DNA from: Alphaproteobacteria bacterium
Lineage (GTDB): Bacteria > Pseudomonadota > Alphaproteobacteria > Reyranellales > Reyranellaceae
Direction of reading: 5' to 3'
Assembly: GCA_019635875.1 (NCBI GenBank)
Contig: JAHBYP010000001.1
Location: 682,001-746,000, forward strand
DNA length: 64,000 nucleotides
The notes under the pieces are model-generated. The model was not told the DNA's origin and did no database searches. It saw nothing but the letters and a program-made list of their open reading frames with translations. This document shows positions 43,961-52,631 of the stretch, in pieces. The stretch's first letter is position 1. Each line of letters opens with the position of its first letter. The position numbers and the translations under genes were made by a program.

Positions 43961-45568
43961 ATGAGCAGCGAACGGGAGCTGGCCGGACAGGCGCGGGCGT
44001 GGCCTTTCGAGGAGGCGCGCAAGATCGTGGCGCGACTGGGCGGGCCTGAGCTGTCGAAAACCCCGGCCAAGGGCTACGTCCTGCTCGAGACCGGCTACGG
44101 TCCCTCGGGCCTGCCGCATATCGGCACCTTCGGCGAGGTGGCCCGCACCACCATGGTGCGCAACGCCTTCCGGCGGCTGTCGGACATCCCGACCAAGTTG
44201 TTCGCCTTCTCCGACGACATGGACGGCTTCCGCAAGGTGCCGGACAACGTGCCCAACCGCGAGATGCTGGCCGCCCACCTGGGCAAGCCGCTGACCGCGG
44301 TGCCCGATCCGTTCGGCACGCACGAGAGCTTCGGCGCGCACAACAACGCGCGCCTGAAGGCGTTCCTCGATTCGTTCGGCTTCGAGTACGAGTTCCAGTC
44401 GGGCACCGACTGGTACAAGTCGGGCCGCTTCGATCCGATGCTGCGCGCCATGCTCAATCACTACGACGAGATCCAGGCGGTGATGCTGCCGACGCTCGGC
44501 GAGGAGCGGCAGCAGAGCTACTCGATCTTCCTGCCGGTCTGCCGCAAGACCGGCCGCGTGCTGCAGGCGCCGGTGGTCAAGACCGACGCCGATGCCGGCA
44601 CCATGGTCTATCGCGACGAGGACGGCGCGCTGGTCGAGACGCCGGTGACCGGCGGCAACGTCAAGCTGCAGTGGAAGGCCGACTGGGCCGGCCGCTGGTT
44701 CGCGCTGGGCGTCGACTACGAGATGTACGGCAAGGACCTGATCCCGTCGGCCGAGCTCAGCGCCAAAATCGTGCGCATCCTCGGCGGCAAGCCTCCCGAG
44801 GGCTTCAACTACGAGCTCTTCCTCGACCACGAGGGCAGGAAGATCTCCAAGTCCAAGGGCAACGGGCTGTCGGTCGAGGAGTGGCTGGCCTACGCGCCGC
44901 CGGAATCGCTGGCGCTCTACATGCACCAGCAGCCGCGTCGGGCGAAGCGGCTGTACTTCGACGTCATCCCGCGCGCGGTCGACGAGTACCTGTCGCTGGT
45001 CGAGAAGCTGCCGGCGGAGGAGCCGGCCAGGGCGCTGGAGAATCCCGCCTGGCACATCCACGACGGCAAGGCGCCGAACAATCGCGCCGCCGGCGTGAGC
45101 TTCGCCATGCTGCTGAACCTCGCCGGCGTCGCCAACACAGACGACAAGGAGGTGCTGTGGCAGTACCTCCGGCGCTACGTGCCGGGCGCGACGCCCGAGA
45201 ATGCGCCCTATCTCGACACCCTGCTGGCGCGCGCGGCGCGCTATTACGTCGACTTCGTCAAGGCGAACAAGAAGTTCCGCCTGCCCAGCGACCTGGAGCG
45301 CGCGGCCCTCGACGATCTGCGCGACACGCTGAAGAGGATGTCCGACGAGGCCAGCGCCGAGGACATCCAGAACGAGGTCTACGAGGCCGGCAAGCGGCAC
45401 TTCCCGAAGGAGAAGCTGCGCGACTGGTTCGGCACGCTCTACCAGGTGCTGCTGGGCAGCGAGCAGGGCCCGCGCATGGGCGCCTTCATCAAGCTCTACG
45501 GCCGCGACAACGTCGTGCGCCTGATCGAACGCGCGCTCGCCGGCGAGGATCTCGGCCAGGCGGCTTAG
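43961..45568 (+). CDS. lysK: Lysyl-tRNA synthetase, class I
   Basis: 535 residues. The class I signatures are clear: the HIGH-equivalent [13 protein letters not shown] near residue 50 and KMSKS-equivalent [12 protein letters not shown] near 290. Class I LysRS charges tRNA-Lys and replaces the class II enzyme in archaea and many alphaproteobacteria. GGCGGAG precedes the ATG; a GTG three bases upstream also exists. The gene has its own promoter (43885). A family A palindrome follows the stop. Confidence 0.97.
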   Translation: MSSERELAGQARAWPFEEARKIVARLGGPELSKTPAKGYVLLETGYGPSGLPHIGTFGEVARTTMVRNAFRRLSDIPTKLFAFSDDMDGFRKVPDNVPNREMLAAHLGKPLTAVPDPFGTHESFGAHNNARLKAFLDSFGFEYEFQSGTDWYKSGRFDPMLRAMLNHYDEIQAVMLPTLGEERQQSYSIFLPVCRKTGRVLQAPVVKTDADAGTMVYRDEDGALVETPVTGGNVKLQWKADWAGRWFALGVDYEMYGKDLIPSAELSAKIVRILGGKPPEGFNYELFLDHEGRKISKSKGNGLSVEEWLAYAPPESLALYMHQQPRRAKRLYFDVIPRAVDEYLSLVEKLPAEEPARALENPAWHIHDGKAPNNRAAGVSFAMLLNLAGVANTDDKEVLWQYLRRYVPGATPENAPYLDTLLARAARYYVDFVKANKKFRLPSDLERAALDDLRDTLKRMSDEASAEDIQNEVYEAGKRHFPKEKLRDWFGTLYQVLLGSEQGPRMGAFIKLYGRDNVVRLIERALAGEDLGQAA

Positions 45569-45575
45569 AGACTCC

Positions 45576-45676
45576 GTCGTCCTGAGCGCAGCGAAGGACC
45601 CTGCGGTATCGCGGCCACAGATCGGCGCTGTGTCCATGCGCACCACCGCAAGGTCCTTCGCTGCGCTCAGGACGAC
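45576..45676. repeat. Palindromic intergenic repeat, family A, copy 3
   Basis: Arms of about 37 bases: GTCGTCCTGAGCGCAGCGAA and onward, with the inverted partner ending CTCAGGACGAC, around an unpaired centre of ~25 bases. A more diverged member of the family. It starts 8 bases after lysK and would form a long stem in its 3' untranslated RNA. Confidence 0.8.
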
Positions 45677-45803
45677 AGTCATGGCCGTCCCGGCGCGGCC
45701 CCTGTCGCGTAGCGCATGGCGGCCAGCCGACAAGGATTGAGGTGGCGGCCGGACGCCTCGGCTAGACTTTGCGCAACGACTCATCGACCGGGAGGGACCA
45801 CGC

Positions 45804-46670
45804 ATGGCACGCGCTCTCGACATCGCGCCGCTCGACGGCGTCACCTTCGGCGCCATCGTGCGCGGTCCCAGGGTCACGGATCTCGACGAGGCCGAGTTCG
45901 GCACGCTCTACCAGGCGTGGCTGAAGCACGCGCTGCTGATCTTCCCCGGCCAGTTCCTCAAGCGCGACGAGCAGATCGCCTTCGCCCGGCGCTTCGGGCC
46001 GCTGGAGTTCGAGATGGCGGCGATCAGCAACGTGAAGGCCGACGGCAGCCTGCGCATCGAGAAGGACAACGACGACGTGATGAAGGTGCTGAAGGGCAAC
46101 ATGGGCTGGCACTGCGACAGCACCTACATGCCGCTCCAGGCCAAGGGCGCGGTGTTCAGCGCCGAGGAGGTGCCGAGCGTCGGCGGCCATACCGGCTTCG
46201 CCGACATGCGCGCCGCCTACGACGCGCTCGACGAGGCGACGCGCACCAAGGTCGAGGGGCTCTCGGCGTTCCACTCGCTGTACTACAGCCAGTCCAGGCT
46301 CGGCCACGAGCCGAAGAAGAAGTCAGACGGCGAATACAGCGGCTACGGCTTCCACAACGGCCCGGTGCCGCGCCGCGCGCTGGTCAAGCGCCATCCCGAG
46401 ACCGGCCGCAGATCGCTGCTGATCGGCCGGCACGCGCACGACATCCCCGGCATGGACAAGGCCGAGTCCGAGCGCTTCCTGCAGGGGCTGGTCGACTTCG
46501 CCTGCCAGCCACCGCGCATCTATCACCACGACTGGAAGGCGGGCGACGCGGTGGTCTGGGACAATCGCTGCCTGCTGCACCAGGCGACGCCGTGGGACAT
46601 GACCCAGCGCCGCATCATGTGGCACAGCCGCATCGCCGGCGACCCGGTGAGCGAGGCTGGGCTGGCGTAG
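45804..46670 (+). CDS. TauD/TfdA family 2-oxoglutarate-dependent dioxygenase
   Basis: 288 residues. The iron facial triad is visible: H103 and D105 (GWHCDSTY) and H259 (CLLHQATPWD), with R270 following as the 2-oxoglutarate ligand. Family enzymes hydroxylate taurine, phenoxyacetates, sulfates or similar and split off the leaving group. The length and the N-terminal DGVTFGAIVRGPRV pattern are normal. No sulfonate genes adjoin it, so the substrate is open. Confidence 0.9.
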   Translation: MARALDIAPLDGVTFGAIVRGPRVTDLDEAEFGTLYQAWLKHALLIFPGQFLKRDEQIAFARRFGPLEFEMAAISNVKADGSLRIEKDNDDVMKVLKGNMGWHCDSTYMPLQAKGAVFSAEEVPSVGGHTGFADMRAAYDALDEATRTKVEGLSAFHSLYYSQSRLGHEPKKKSDGEYSGYGFHNGPVPRRALVKRHPETGRRSLLIGRHAHDIPGMDKAESERFLQGLVDFACQPPRIYHHDWKAGDAVVWDNRCLLHQATPWDMTQRRIMWHSRIAGDPVSEAGLA

Positions 46671-46684
46671 GGCACCAACCGCTG

Positions 46685-46706
46685 CCTTCCCCTGCCGGCG
46701 GGAAGG
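46685..46706. repeat. Short palindrome related to family B
   Basis: CCTTCCC and GGGAAGG arms around an 8-base centre (CTGCCGGC), 14 bases past the TauD-like stop. Possible transcript end for that gene. Confidence 0.5.
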
Positions 46707-46914
46707 GTAGGACCAAGTGCGCCACTTCGCGCCGCTGCATCGCTTGTAGATTGTCCAGTCCGATACGCGTGCCTTCCTCGCGGCTGGCGATGTCGTTCCG
46801 TCGAGGAAGACGCCCGGCTCTATGACGTCCAGCCGCGTGCCCTTTGCCGTGGGCTGCGAAGGTCAGGCTCACCAGCGAAACAAAGTTCAGCCGCATTCGG
46901 GTTCACATGGTGGC

Positions 46915-46943
46915 TTGCATAAGCATTCCCAAGAATATATATA
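46915..46943 (+). promoter_or_regulatory. Promoter of the nitroreductase-MarR operon
   Basis: TTGCAT, 17 bases, TATATA. Downstream between the -10 box and the ATG is the inverted repeat ATTCC-AC-GGAAT (46947-46958), a candidate operator for the MarR protein encoded second in the operon. The region is strikingly AT-rich compared with its surroundings. Confidence 0.6.
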
Positions 46944-46974
46944 TGAATTCCACGGAATATGTATGGAGGCAGGA

Positions 46975-48111
46975 ATGGCCATGACCAAGCGCAGATTCCT
47001 TCGAGTGGTGGGCGGTGGCGCGGTTCTGGCGGCGGGCGCGGCCTGGGTGGTGCCGCGGCTCGATGCCATGCCGCAGGCGGCGATCGCCGGCTGGAACGGG
47101 CCGTCGCCCGACGAACGCGATGCGCGCCGCCGGGCGCTCAGCTGGGCGATGCTGGCGCCCAACCCGCACAACATGCAGCCCTGGCTGGTCGACCTCGGCG
47201 AACCCGAGATGGTGACGCTGCACCTCGATCGCACGCGGCTGCTGCCGCAGACCGACCCGTTCGCCCGGCAGATCATCATCGGCCATGGCGCGTTCCTCGA
47301 GCTGCTGTCGATCGCGGCGTCGGCCGAGGGCTATCGCGCCGAGATCGCGCCGTATCCCGCCGGGCCGGAGGACGGCAAGGTGGTGGCGCGCATCCGCTTC
47401 GTGCGCGACGCGGCGCTGAAGGCCGATCCGCTGTTCGCGCAGATCCCCAGGCGACGCACGACGCGCATCGCCTTCGACGGCCGTCCGCCTTCGGCCGAGC
47501 ATGTCGGGGCGCTGGGCGCAGCGTGCGACCTGCCGGTGTCGTTCGCGATCGAGCCGGCGCGCGTCGCGGCGCTACGCAAGCTGGCGATATCCGGCAGCGA
47601 GCTGGAGATGTCGGTCCCGCGCACGCACAAGGAGAGCATCGACGTGGTGCGCCTGGGCACCGCCGAGATCGCGCGCCATCGCGACGGCATCTCGCTCACC
47701 GGCCCGATGATGTGGGCGCTGCGCCAGGCCGGCGTGATGACGCACGAGAAGGCGATGACTCCCGGCACCATGGCGTGGAATGGCGGGCGCGACTACGCGC
47801 TGAAGGGCTACGACTCGGCTGCGGGATTCGGCTGGTTCTCGACCGAGGGCAATGCGCGCGCCACGCAGATCGCCGCCGGCCGCGCCTATGCGCGGCTCAA
47901 CCTCAAGGCCACCGAGCTCGGCGTGGCGATGCAGCCGCACAGCCAGACCCTGCAGGAATATCCCGAGATGGCAGCGCTCTACGCCGCCATGCGGCGGGAA
48001 ACGGAGACCGGCGAGGGTCGCACGCTGCAGATGTTCTTCCGCCTGGGCTATGCTGCGGATGCCGGTCCGTCGCCGCGACGGCCGCTCGACGCCATCGTGA
48101 TGAAGGCCTGA
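46975..48111 (+). CDS. Tat-exported nitroreductase-fold protein
   Basis: 378 residues. The N-terminus is a twin-arginine signal (TKRRFLRVVGGGAVLAAGAAW). The body matches nitroreductase-family proteins of the long type (RRALSWAMLAPNPHNMQPWL as FMN-binding start, and a C-terminal LGVAMQPHSQTLQEYPEM). Export through Tat implies folding with FMN in the cytoplasm before transfer to the periplasm. GGAGG sits 5 bases before the ATG. It overlaps the MarR gene (TGATG). Substrate unknown; nitroaromatics or quinones are candidates. Confidence 0.82.
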   Translation: MAMTKRRFLRVVGGGAVLAAGAAWVVPRLDAMPQAAIAGWNGPSPDERDARRRALSWAMLAPNPHNMQPWLVDLGEPEMVTLHLDRTRLLPQTDPFARQIIIGHGAFLELLSIAASAEGYRAEIAPYPAGPEDGKVVARIRFVRDAALKADPLFAQIPRRRTTRIAFDGRPPSAEHVGALGAACDLPVSFAIEPARVAALRKLAISGSELEMSVPRTHKESIDVVRLGTAEIARHRDGISLTGPMMWALRQAGVMTHEKAMTPGTMAWNGGRDYALKGYDSAAGFGWFSTEGNARATQIAAGRAYARLNLKATELGVAMQPHSQTLQEYPEMAALYAAMRRETETGEGRTLQMFFRLGYAADAGPSPRRPLDAIVMKA

Positions 48112-48572
48112 TGTCCGATCCGCAACCGCTGCCATTTCGCATCGTCACCTGGATCGGCATCATCGACCAGCTCGCCGGCAGCGCGGCCAACCGCCTGCTG
48201 GCGCCGCTCGATCTGCCGCTGCCGCAGTTCATCCTGCTCAACCATCTCAGCTACCGGCCCGGCACGGAAAGCGGCGGCCATACGATCATGGAGCTGGCGC
48301 GCGCCCTGCAGCAGCCGCAGCCGGGCATCACCAAGACCGTGCAGAAGCTGGTCGACAAGGGCTTCCTCGCCGAGCGCGGCAATCCGCGCGACGGCCGGTC
48401 GAAGCTGCTGCGCATGACGGCCAGAGGCGCGGCGGCGCATCAGGCGGCGATCGAGGCCCTGATGCCCGAGCTGGCGCGGGCCTTCGCGGGCTGGTCGGCC
48501 GAGGAGATGCGACGGCTGTTCGCCGATCTCGACCGGCTCAAGCTGTGGCTCGACGCCGATCGCGACCGCTGA
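48111..48572 (+). CDS. MarR family transcriptional regulator
   Basis: 153 residues with the winged helix QFILLNHLSYRPGTESGGHT, QPGITKTVQKLVDKGFLAER and wing RDGRSKLLRMTARGAAA. Start overlaps the nitroreductase stop, so it is made together with that protein and probably autoregulates the operon through the inverted repeat upstream. It could also act on the adjacent Rieske operon, but that has its own TetR regulator. Confidence 0.88.
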   Translation: MSDPQPLPFRIVTWIGIIDQLAGSAANRLLAPLDLPLPQFILLNHLSYRPGTESGGHTIMELARALQQPQPGITKTVQKLVDKGFLAERGNPRDGRSKLLRMTARGAAAHQAAIEALMPELARAFAGWSAEEMRRLFADLDRLKLWLDADRDR

Positions 48573-48597
48573 CGCTCCGAGCTGTCGCCAACGGACC

Positions 48598-48626
48598 TTG
48601 ACATCGGCAGCCGTTCCTCCATTAAT
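48598..48626 (+). promoter_or_regulatory. Promoter of the Rieske dioxygenase operon
   Basis: TTGACA, 17 bases, ATTAAT. The consensus -35 and the spacing are ideal. The -10 box lies inside the left arm of the 52-bp palindrome, so a repressor bound there would block polymerase. Confidence 0.7.
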
Positions 48627-48661
48627 AGACCGACGCGTCGGTCTATTAATGGAGGAACGGC
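48610..48661. promoter_or_regulatory. 52-bp perfect palindrome, operator candidate for TetR
   Basis: Two 26-base arms, exact reverse complements with no spacer; the centre is GACGCGTC. The inner part TAGACCGACG-CGTCGGTCTA resembles TetR-family operators (compare the TAGACC-N4-GGTCTA site of NemR). The left arm covers the promoter -10 box and the right arm contains the Shine-Dalgarno GGAGGAAC of the dioxygenase alpha gene, whose ATG starts two bases later. The TetR gene of the same operon is the natural binding protein. Confidence 0.8.
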
Positions 48662-48662
48662 C

Positions 48663-49928
48663 ATGGACGACGTTGCGGACGCGTTGCCTATCGAGAATCT
48701 GATCCGGCGCGATCGCGTGCATGGGTCGCTCTATACCGATCCGGCGATCTTCGAGCGCGAGCTGGGGAACATCTGGTACCGCACCTGGGTCTATGTCGGT
48801 CACGAGAGTGAGGTGCCCGACGCCAACGACTTCGTCATGAAGTCCATCGGCCCCGAGCCGATCATCATGACGCGCGACGGCCGCGGTGCGATCCAGCTGC
48901 TGCACAACCGCTGCCCGCATCGCGGCAATACCGTTTGCGTCGCCGATCGCGGCAACGCCGCCTCGTTCACCTGTCCGTTCCACAGCTGGACGTTCAACAA
49001 CGATGGAAGCTTGCGGGGCTTTCCGTTCCCGGGTGGCTACCAGGGAGTGGATCGTTCGCGGCTCGGCCTGGGGCGCGTGCCGCGCGTGGCGTCCTATCGC
49101 GGCTTCGTCTTCGGATCGCTGACGGCCGACGGGCCCGACTTGCACACACATCTGGGCGCCGCCCGGCAGGCCATCGATGCGCTGTGCCGAACGTCACCGG
49201 ACGGCGAGGTCCAGATCACGACGGGATTCCTCAAGCACAAGGTGCGCGCGAATTGGAAGCTCGTCGTCGAGAACGAGACCGACGGCTATCACCCGGCCTT
49301 CGTCCACGCCTCGATCTTTCGGGTCGCCCAGAGCGGCATCGGCTCGCTGTACAGCGACGACTCTTCCGCCGTGGCGCGCTACCTGGAAGACGGACATTCG
49401 GAGAACGATCTGCGTCCGGAGTTCCGCAAGCGGGACGAGCCGCTCGGTTGGTTCGGCACGAGCCCCGCGCGGCTGCCGGACTACGTCGCGCGCATGGAAG
49501 CGGCGTACGGCGCCGACGAAGCGCGGCGGATCATGATCGACGGCACGCCACACATCATGATCTATCCCAACCTTTTCATCGCCGAGATCCAGATCTTCGT
49601 GCTCCAGCCATTGGCCGTCGATCTCACGGTGCAGCACGTCAGCGCGCTGCAATTCAAGGGCGCGCCCGACCTCAACCGGCGCATGCTACAGCAGACCATG
49701 GGTTCGGTGGGACCGGCGGGCTTCCTGCTCGCCGACGACGCGGAGATGTACGAGCGCACCCACATGGGCCTGCGCGCCCGCGATCCCGCCTGGCTCTACA
49801 TTGGCCGCGGCCTGGGCCGCGAGCGGCGCGACGAGAACGGCTTCCGCGTCGGTGCGGCGACCGACGAGACGCCTACGCGTGGGATCTGGGAACACTACCG
49901 ATCGCTCATGCGGACGGCCCAACCATGA
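48663..49928 (+). CDS. Rieske non-heme iron aromatic-ring dioxygenase, alpha subunit
   Basis: 421 residues. The Rieske [2Fe-2S] ligands are C84, H86 (CPHRG), C104 and H107 (CPFHSW). The catalytic iron site is D207, H210 and H215 (ENETDGYHPAFVHAS), with an acidic partner in LLADDAEMYER. These oxygenases add O2 across an aromatic ring to give a cis-diol. First gene of a six-gene operon controlled by the palindrome just upstream. The beta gene overlaps by 4 bp. Substrate unknown; the CoA ligase in the operon suggests an aromatic acid or its CoA ester. Confidence 0.93.
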   Translation: MDDVADALPIENLIRRDRVHGSLYTDPAIFERELGNIWYRTWVYVGHESEVPDANDFVMKSIGPEPIIMTRDGRGAIQLLHNRCPHRGNTVCVADRGNAASFTCPFHSWTFNNDGSLRGFPFPGGYQGVDRSRLGLGRVPRVASYRGFVFGSLTADGPDLHTHLGAARQAIDALCRTSPDGEVQITTGFLKHKVRANWKLVVENETDGYHPAFVHASIFRVAQSGIGSLYSDDSSAVARYLEDGHSENDLRPEFRKRDEPLGWFGTSPARLPDYVARMEAAYGADEARRIMIDGTPHIMIYPNLFIAEIQIFVLQPLAVDLTVQHVSALQFKGAPDLNRRMLQQTMGSVGPAGFLLADDAEMYERTHMGLRARDPAWLYIGRGLGRERRDENGFRVGAATDETPTRGIWEHYRSLMRTAQP

Positions 49929-50410
49929 ACGCCGCGCACGACTACCGGCTCATCGCCGACGTGATGCAGTTCATCTACCGCGAGGCGCGTCTGCAGGACG
50001 AGCACGAGTACGAGGCCTGGGAAGCGCTCTGGGCCGAGGATGCGATCTACTGGATCCCGGCGGGCGACACGATCGATCCCGACAAGAGCATGTCGATCGT
50101 CTACGACAATCGCTCCCGCATCGCGCTGCGCGTGAAGCAGCTCCTGACCGGGCGTCACTTCAGCCAGTCGCCGCGATCGGCGCTGCGGCGCGTGGTGTCC
50201 AACGTCGAGGTGATCGCCGCCGATGGCGACACGGTGCGGGCCGCCGCCAACGCGATGCTGTTCGAGTCCAACATCAAGGGCGAAACGCTATGGGCGTCGC
50301 GCAACGAATACACGCTGCGCCGCGCCGGCGACGATTTCCTGATGGCGCGCAAGAAGGTCGATCTGGTCAACAAGGACAAGGCCTTGTTCTCGATGGCATT
50401 CCTGATGTGA
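49925..50410 (+). CDS. Aromatic-ring dioxygenase, beta subunit
   Basis: 161 residues, the NTF2-like small subunit of ring-hydroxylating dioxygenases (FIYREARLQDEHEYEAWEAL and WAEDAIYWIPAG). It forms a structural alpha3beta3 complex with the upstream gene product and shares ATGA with its stop. Electron-transfer partners (ferredoxin, reductase) are absent from the operon. Confidence 0.92.
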   Translation: MNAAHDYRLIADVMQFIYREARLQDEHEYEAWEALWAEDAIYWIPAGDTIDPDKSMSIVYDNRSRIALRVKQLLTGRHFSQSPRSALRRVVSNVEVIAADGDTVRAAANAMLFESNIKGETLWASRNEYTLRRAGDDFLMARKKVDLVNKDKALFSMAFLM

Positions 50411-50432
50411 CCGACAGGCTGGGAGGCAAACG

Positions 50433-51227
50433 ATGAGCAAGGATCCCGTTCTGCTCGAGGTCCATGCCGACGGCGTGGCGCATGTACGGCTCAACCGGCC
50501 GGAGGTGTCCAACGGCCTCGACATGGCGCTGCTGGAGGCGTTGCATCAGGTGCTGCTGCAGGTCCACGGCGACAAGCGGGTCCGCGCCGTGCTGCTCACC
50601 GGCGAAGGCAAGAATTTCTGCGCCGGCGGCGATGTACGCGCCTTCCTCGATCAGGGCGATGACCTGCCGTACTTCATCCGCGTCGCGACGGCCCGGCTCG
50701 GCGCGGTGGCGACGACGATGATCGGTCTCAATGCGCCCGTCGTGGCCGCGGTGCAGGGCTTCGCGGCGGGCGGCGGCGGGATGGGCCTGGTCTGCTCGGC
50801 AGACCTCGTGGTCGCCGGCGAGTCGACCAAGTTCCTGACTGGCGCGACGCGTGTCGCCATGGTGCCCGACGCCGGCGTCTCGGTGACGCTCACGCAGCTC
50901 GTCGGCCTGCGCAAGGCGATGGAACTGCTGATGCTCAATTCGGTCGTCTCGTCGGCCGAAGCGCTTGCGATGGGGCTGATCAACCGGATCGTGCCCGACG
51001 ATCGGATCGCCGAGGAGGGCCTGGCGCTGGCACGCCAGCTGGCGCAGGGCGCGACAGCCGCCCTGGCCGCCACCAAGCGCCTGCTGTGGAGTGGCCTCGG
51101 TGGCAACCTCCATACCGCCGTACCGGCGGAAAACCAGCTTCAGTCCCAGCTTTGCGCTACGGCGGATGCCCACGAGGGTCTGACTGCGGTGGTCGAGAAG
51201 CGCGCGCCGCGCTTCAGGGGCCTCTGA
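50433..51227 (+). CDS. Enoyl-CoA hydratase/isomerase (crotonase) family
   Basis: 264 residues. The oxyanion hole is seen in FCAGGDVRAFLDQGD and AGGGGMGLVCSADLVVAG. The usual hydratase glutamates are not clear; MVPDAGVSVTLTQLVG is like the PaaG/isomerase subgroup (PDAG), where an Asp takes part. The enzyme would work on a CoA thioester made by the ligase at the end of the operon, either hydrating or isomerising a ring or chain double bond. GGGAGGC precedes the ATG. Confidence 0.88.
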   Translation: MSKDPVLLEVHADGVAHVRLNRPEVSNGLDMALLEALHQVLLQVHGDKRVRAVLLTGEGKNFCAGGDVRAFLDQGDDLPYFIRVATARLGAVATTMIGLNAPVVAAVQGFAAGGGGMGLVCSADLVVAGESTKFLTGATRVAMVPDAGVSVTLTQLVGLRKAMELLMLNSVVSSAEALAMGLINRIVPDDRIAEEGLALARQLAQGATAALAATKRLLWSGLGGNLHTAVPAENQLQSQLCATADAHEGLTAVVEKRAPRFRGL

Positions 51228-51228
51228 G

Positions 51229-51948
51229 ATGCGGCGCGCTCTGCTGACGGGCGGCGCCCAGGGGATCGGCGAGGCGATCGCGCGTCGGCTGGCCGGCGAT
51301 GGCCTGGCGCTTGTCATCGCCGATATCGACATCGCCAAAGCCCGACGCGTCGCGACGGACATTGGCGCGACGGCGATCGAGCTCGATGTCACCGACTTCG
51401 AGCGCGTGCAAAAGGCCGTGGCCGAGTGCGGGCCTTTCGACGTGCTGGTCAACAACGTGGGGATGGACCAGCACGCCTTCTTCACGCGCACCACCAGCGC
51501 GGACTGGCGGCGATTGCTGGCCGTCAATCTCGAGAGCGCGTTCGCCACCACCCATGCCGTCCTGCCGGCGATGCGCGACGCGGGCTATGGGCGGATCGTC
51601 AACATCTCCTCCGAAGCCGCGCGCCAGGGCTCGCGCGGCGCCGCCATCTACGCCGCGGCGAAGGGCGGCATGATCGCCTTCACCAAGTCGATCGCGCGCG
51701 AGAACGGCGAGAAGGGCATCACCGCCAACGTGATCGCACCCGGGCCGATCGATACGCCGATGACGGCCCAGGCGGTGGCGAAAGGCGGCGAGCGGCTGAT
51801 GGGCGCCATGGTCGGCGCCACCCTTGTCGGACGGCTGGGCCGGCCGGAGGAAGTCGCCGCGGCGGTGGGCTTTCTCGCCTCGGAAGCGGCCAGCTTCATC
51901 ACCGGTGAGACGCTTGGCGTATCGGGTGGTATGGGCGTGGGCTCGTAA
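51229..51948 (+). CDS. Short-chain dehydrogenase/reductase
   Basis: 239 residues, classical SDR. NAD(P)-binding TGGAQGIG at residues 7-14, D34-type acidic residue after strand 2 (IADIDIA) favouring NAD, NNVG at the fourth strand, catalytic Ser in NISSEAARQG, and YAAAK as the Tyr-Lys pair. It begins one base after the crotonase stop. Likely roles are dehydrogenation of the cis-diol from the dioxygenase or of a 3-hydroxyacyl-CoA. Confidence 0.9.
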   Translation: MRRALLTGGAQGIGEAIARRLAGDGLALVIADIDIAKARRVATDIGATAIELDVTDFERVQKAVAECGPFDVLVNNVGMDQHAFFTRTTSADWRRLLAVNLESAFATTHAVLPAMRDAGYGRIVNISSEAARQGSRGAAIYAAAKGGMIAFTKSIARENGEKGITANVIAPGPIDTPMTAQAVAKGGERLMGAMVGATLVGRLGRPEEVAAAVGFLASEAASFITGETLGVSGGMGVGS

Positions 51949-51973
51949 CCGCGATTCGCAGGGAAAAGCAGCA

Positions 51974-52612
51974 ATGGCCAGGCCGCGCGCCGACGACTAC
52001 GACGCCAAGTACCAAGCGATTCTCGATGCCGCCGCTGTGCTGTTCGCCGAGGTGGGCTATCCGAACGCCAAGATGCAGAACATCGCCGAGCGCTGTGGCG
52101 CCACCAAGTCGATGCTCTATCACTACTTCCCGACCAAGGACGAGCTGCTGCAGGCGATGCTGTCGGAGCATCTGGAGCGGCTGATCCAGGAGATCGCCCA
52201 GGCGAGCGGCGGACCGGGCACGGTCGAGGAGCGCTTCTTCCGTTTGGTCCAGGCCTATGTCGAGAAGTCGGCGCAGTCCCGGCAGCGCCACATCAGCGCG
52301 ATGAACGACGTGAGGTTCCTGCCGGTCGACATGCAGCAGCCGCTGCGGCGATTGCAGAAGCGCTCGATCGAGGTCGTTGCCGCGCTGCTGGCGGAGCTCA
52401 ATCCCACCCTGCCGGCCGAGCTGCGCAAGCCCTACGCCCTGATGCTGCTCGGCCTGCTGAACTGGACCGACCTCTGGTACAAGCCGCGCGGCCGGATCAA
52501 GCCGCGCGAGCTTTGCGCGCGCATCTCGCGCCTCTTCCTCAACGGCTTTCTCGACCAACGCACGGCGATGCCCGGCCTGGCGCTCGTCCACGAACACTCC
52601 GAATTCCTCTAG
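51974..52612 (+). CDS. TetR family transcriptional regulator
   Basis: 212 residues. N-terminal HTH: ILDAAAVLFAEVGYPNAKMQ, then NIAERCGATKSMLYHYFPTK, the TetR recognition helix. C-terminal ligand domain of the TetR_C type found in aromatic and fatty-acid catabolism. It lies within the operon it is expected to control through the 52-bp palindrome, giving a negative autoregulatory loop relieved by a pathway metabolite, perhaps an acyl-CoA. AGGGAAAAGCAGCA precedes the ATG. Confidence 0.9.
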   Translation: MARPRADDYDAKYQAILDAAAVLFAEVGYPNAKMQNIAERCGATKSMLYHYFPTKDELLQAMLSEHLERLIQEIAQASGGPGTVEERFFRLVQAYVEKSAQSRQRHISAMNDVRFLPVDMQQPLRRLQKRSIEVVAALLAELNPTLPAELRKPYALMLLGLLNWTDLWYKPRGRIKPRELCARISRLFLNGFLDQRTAMPGLALVHEHSEFL

Positions 52613-52631
52613 CAAGCAGCGGGAGGGACGC

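Larger units (their letters stand above)
46671..46974. other. Intergenic region without a convincing gene
   Basis: About 304 bases. It holds a short palindrome of the CCTTCCC type (46685-46706) and, at its right end, the promoter of the nitroreductase-like gene. A minus-strand ORF (46615-46896) begins with a signal-like segment MRLNFVSLVSLTFAAHG, but the rest shows no family and crosses the end of the TauD-like gene; it may be a decayed secreted protein or chance. Confidence 0.4.

Noticed and set aside
46615-46896. Minus-strand ORF with signal-like start
   Set aside because: It has a plausible hydrophobic N-terminus but no family, crosses the end of the TauD-like gene and lacks a good ribosome site. 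Listed only as possible remnant.
48610-48661. Intrinsic terminator reading of the palindrome
   Set aside because: No T-tract follows, the right arm contains the SD of the next gene, and the left arm carries the -10 box.
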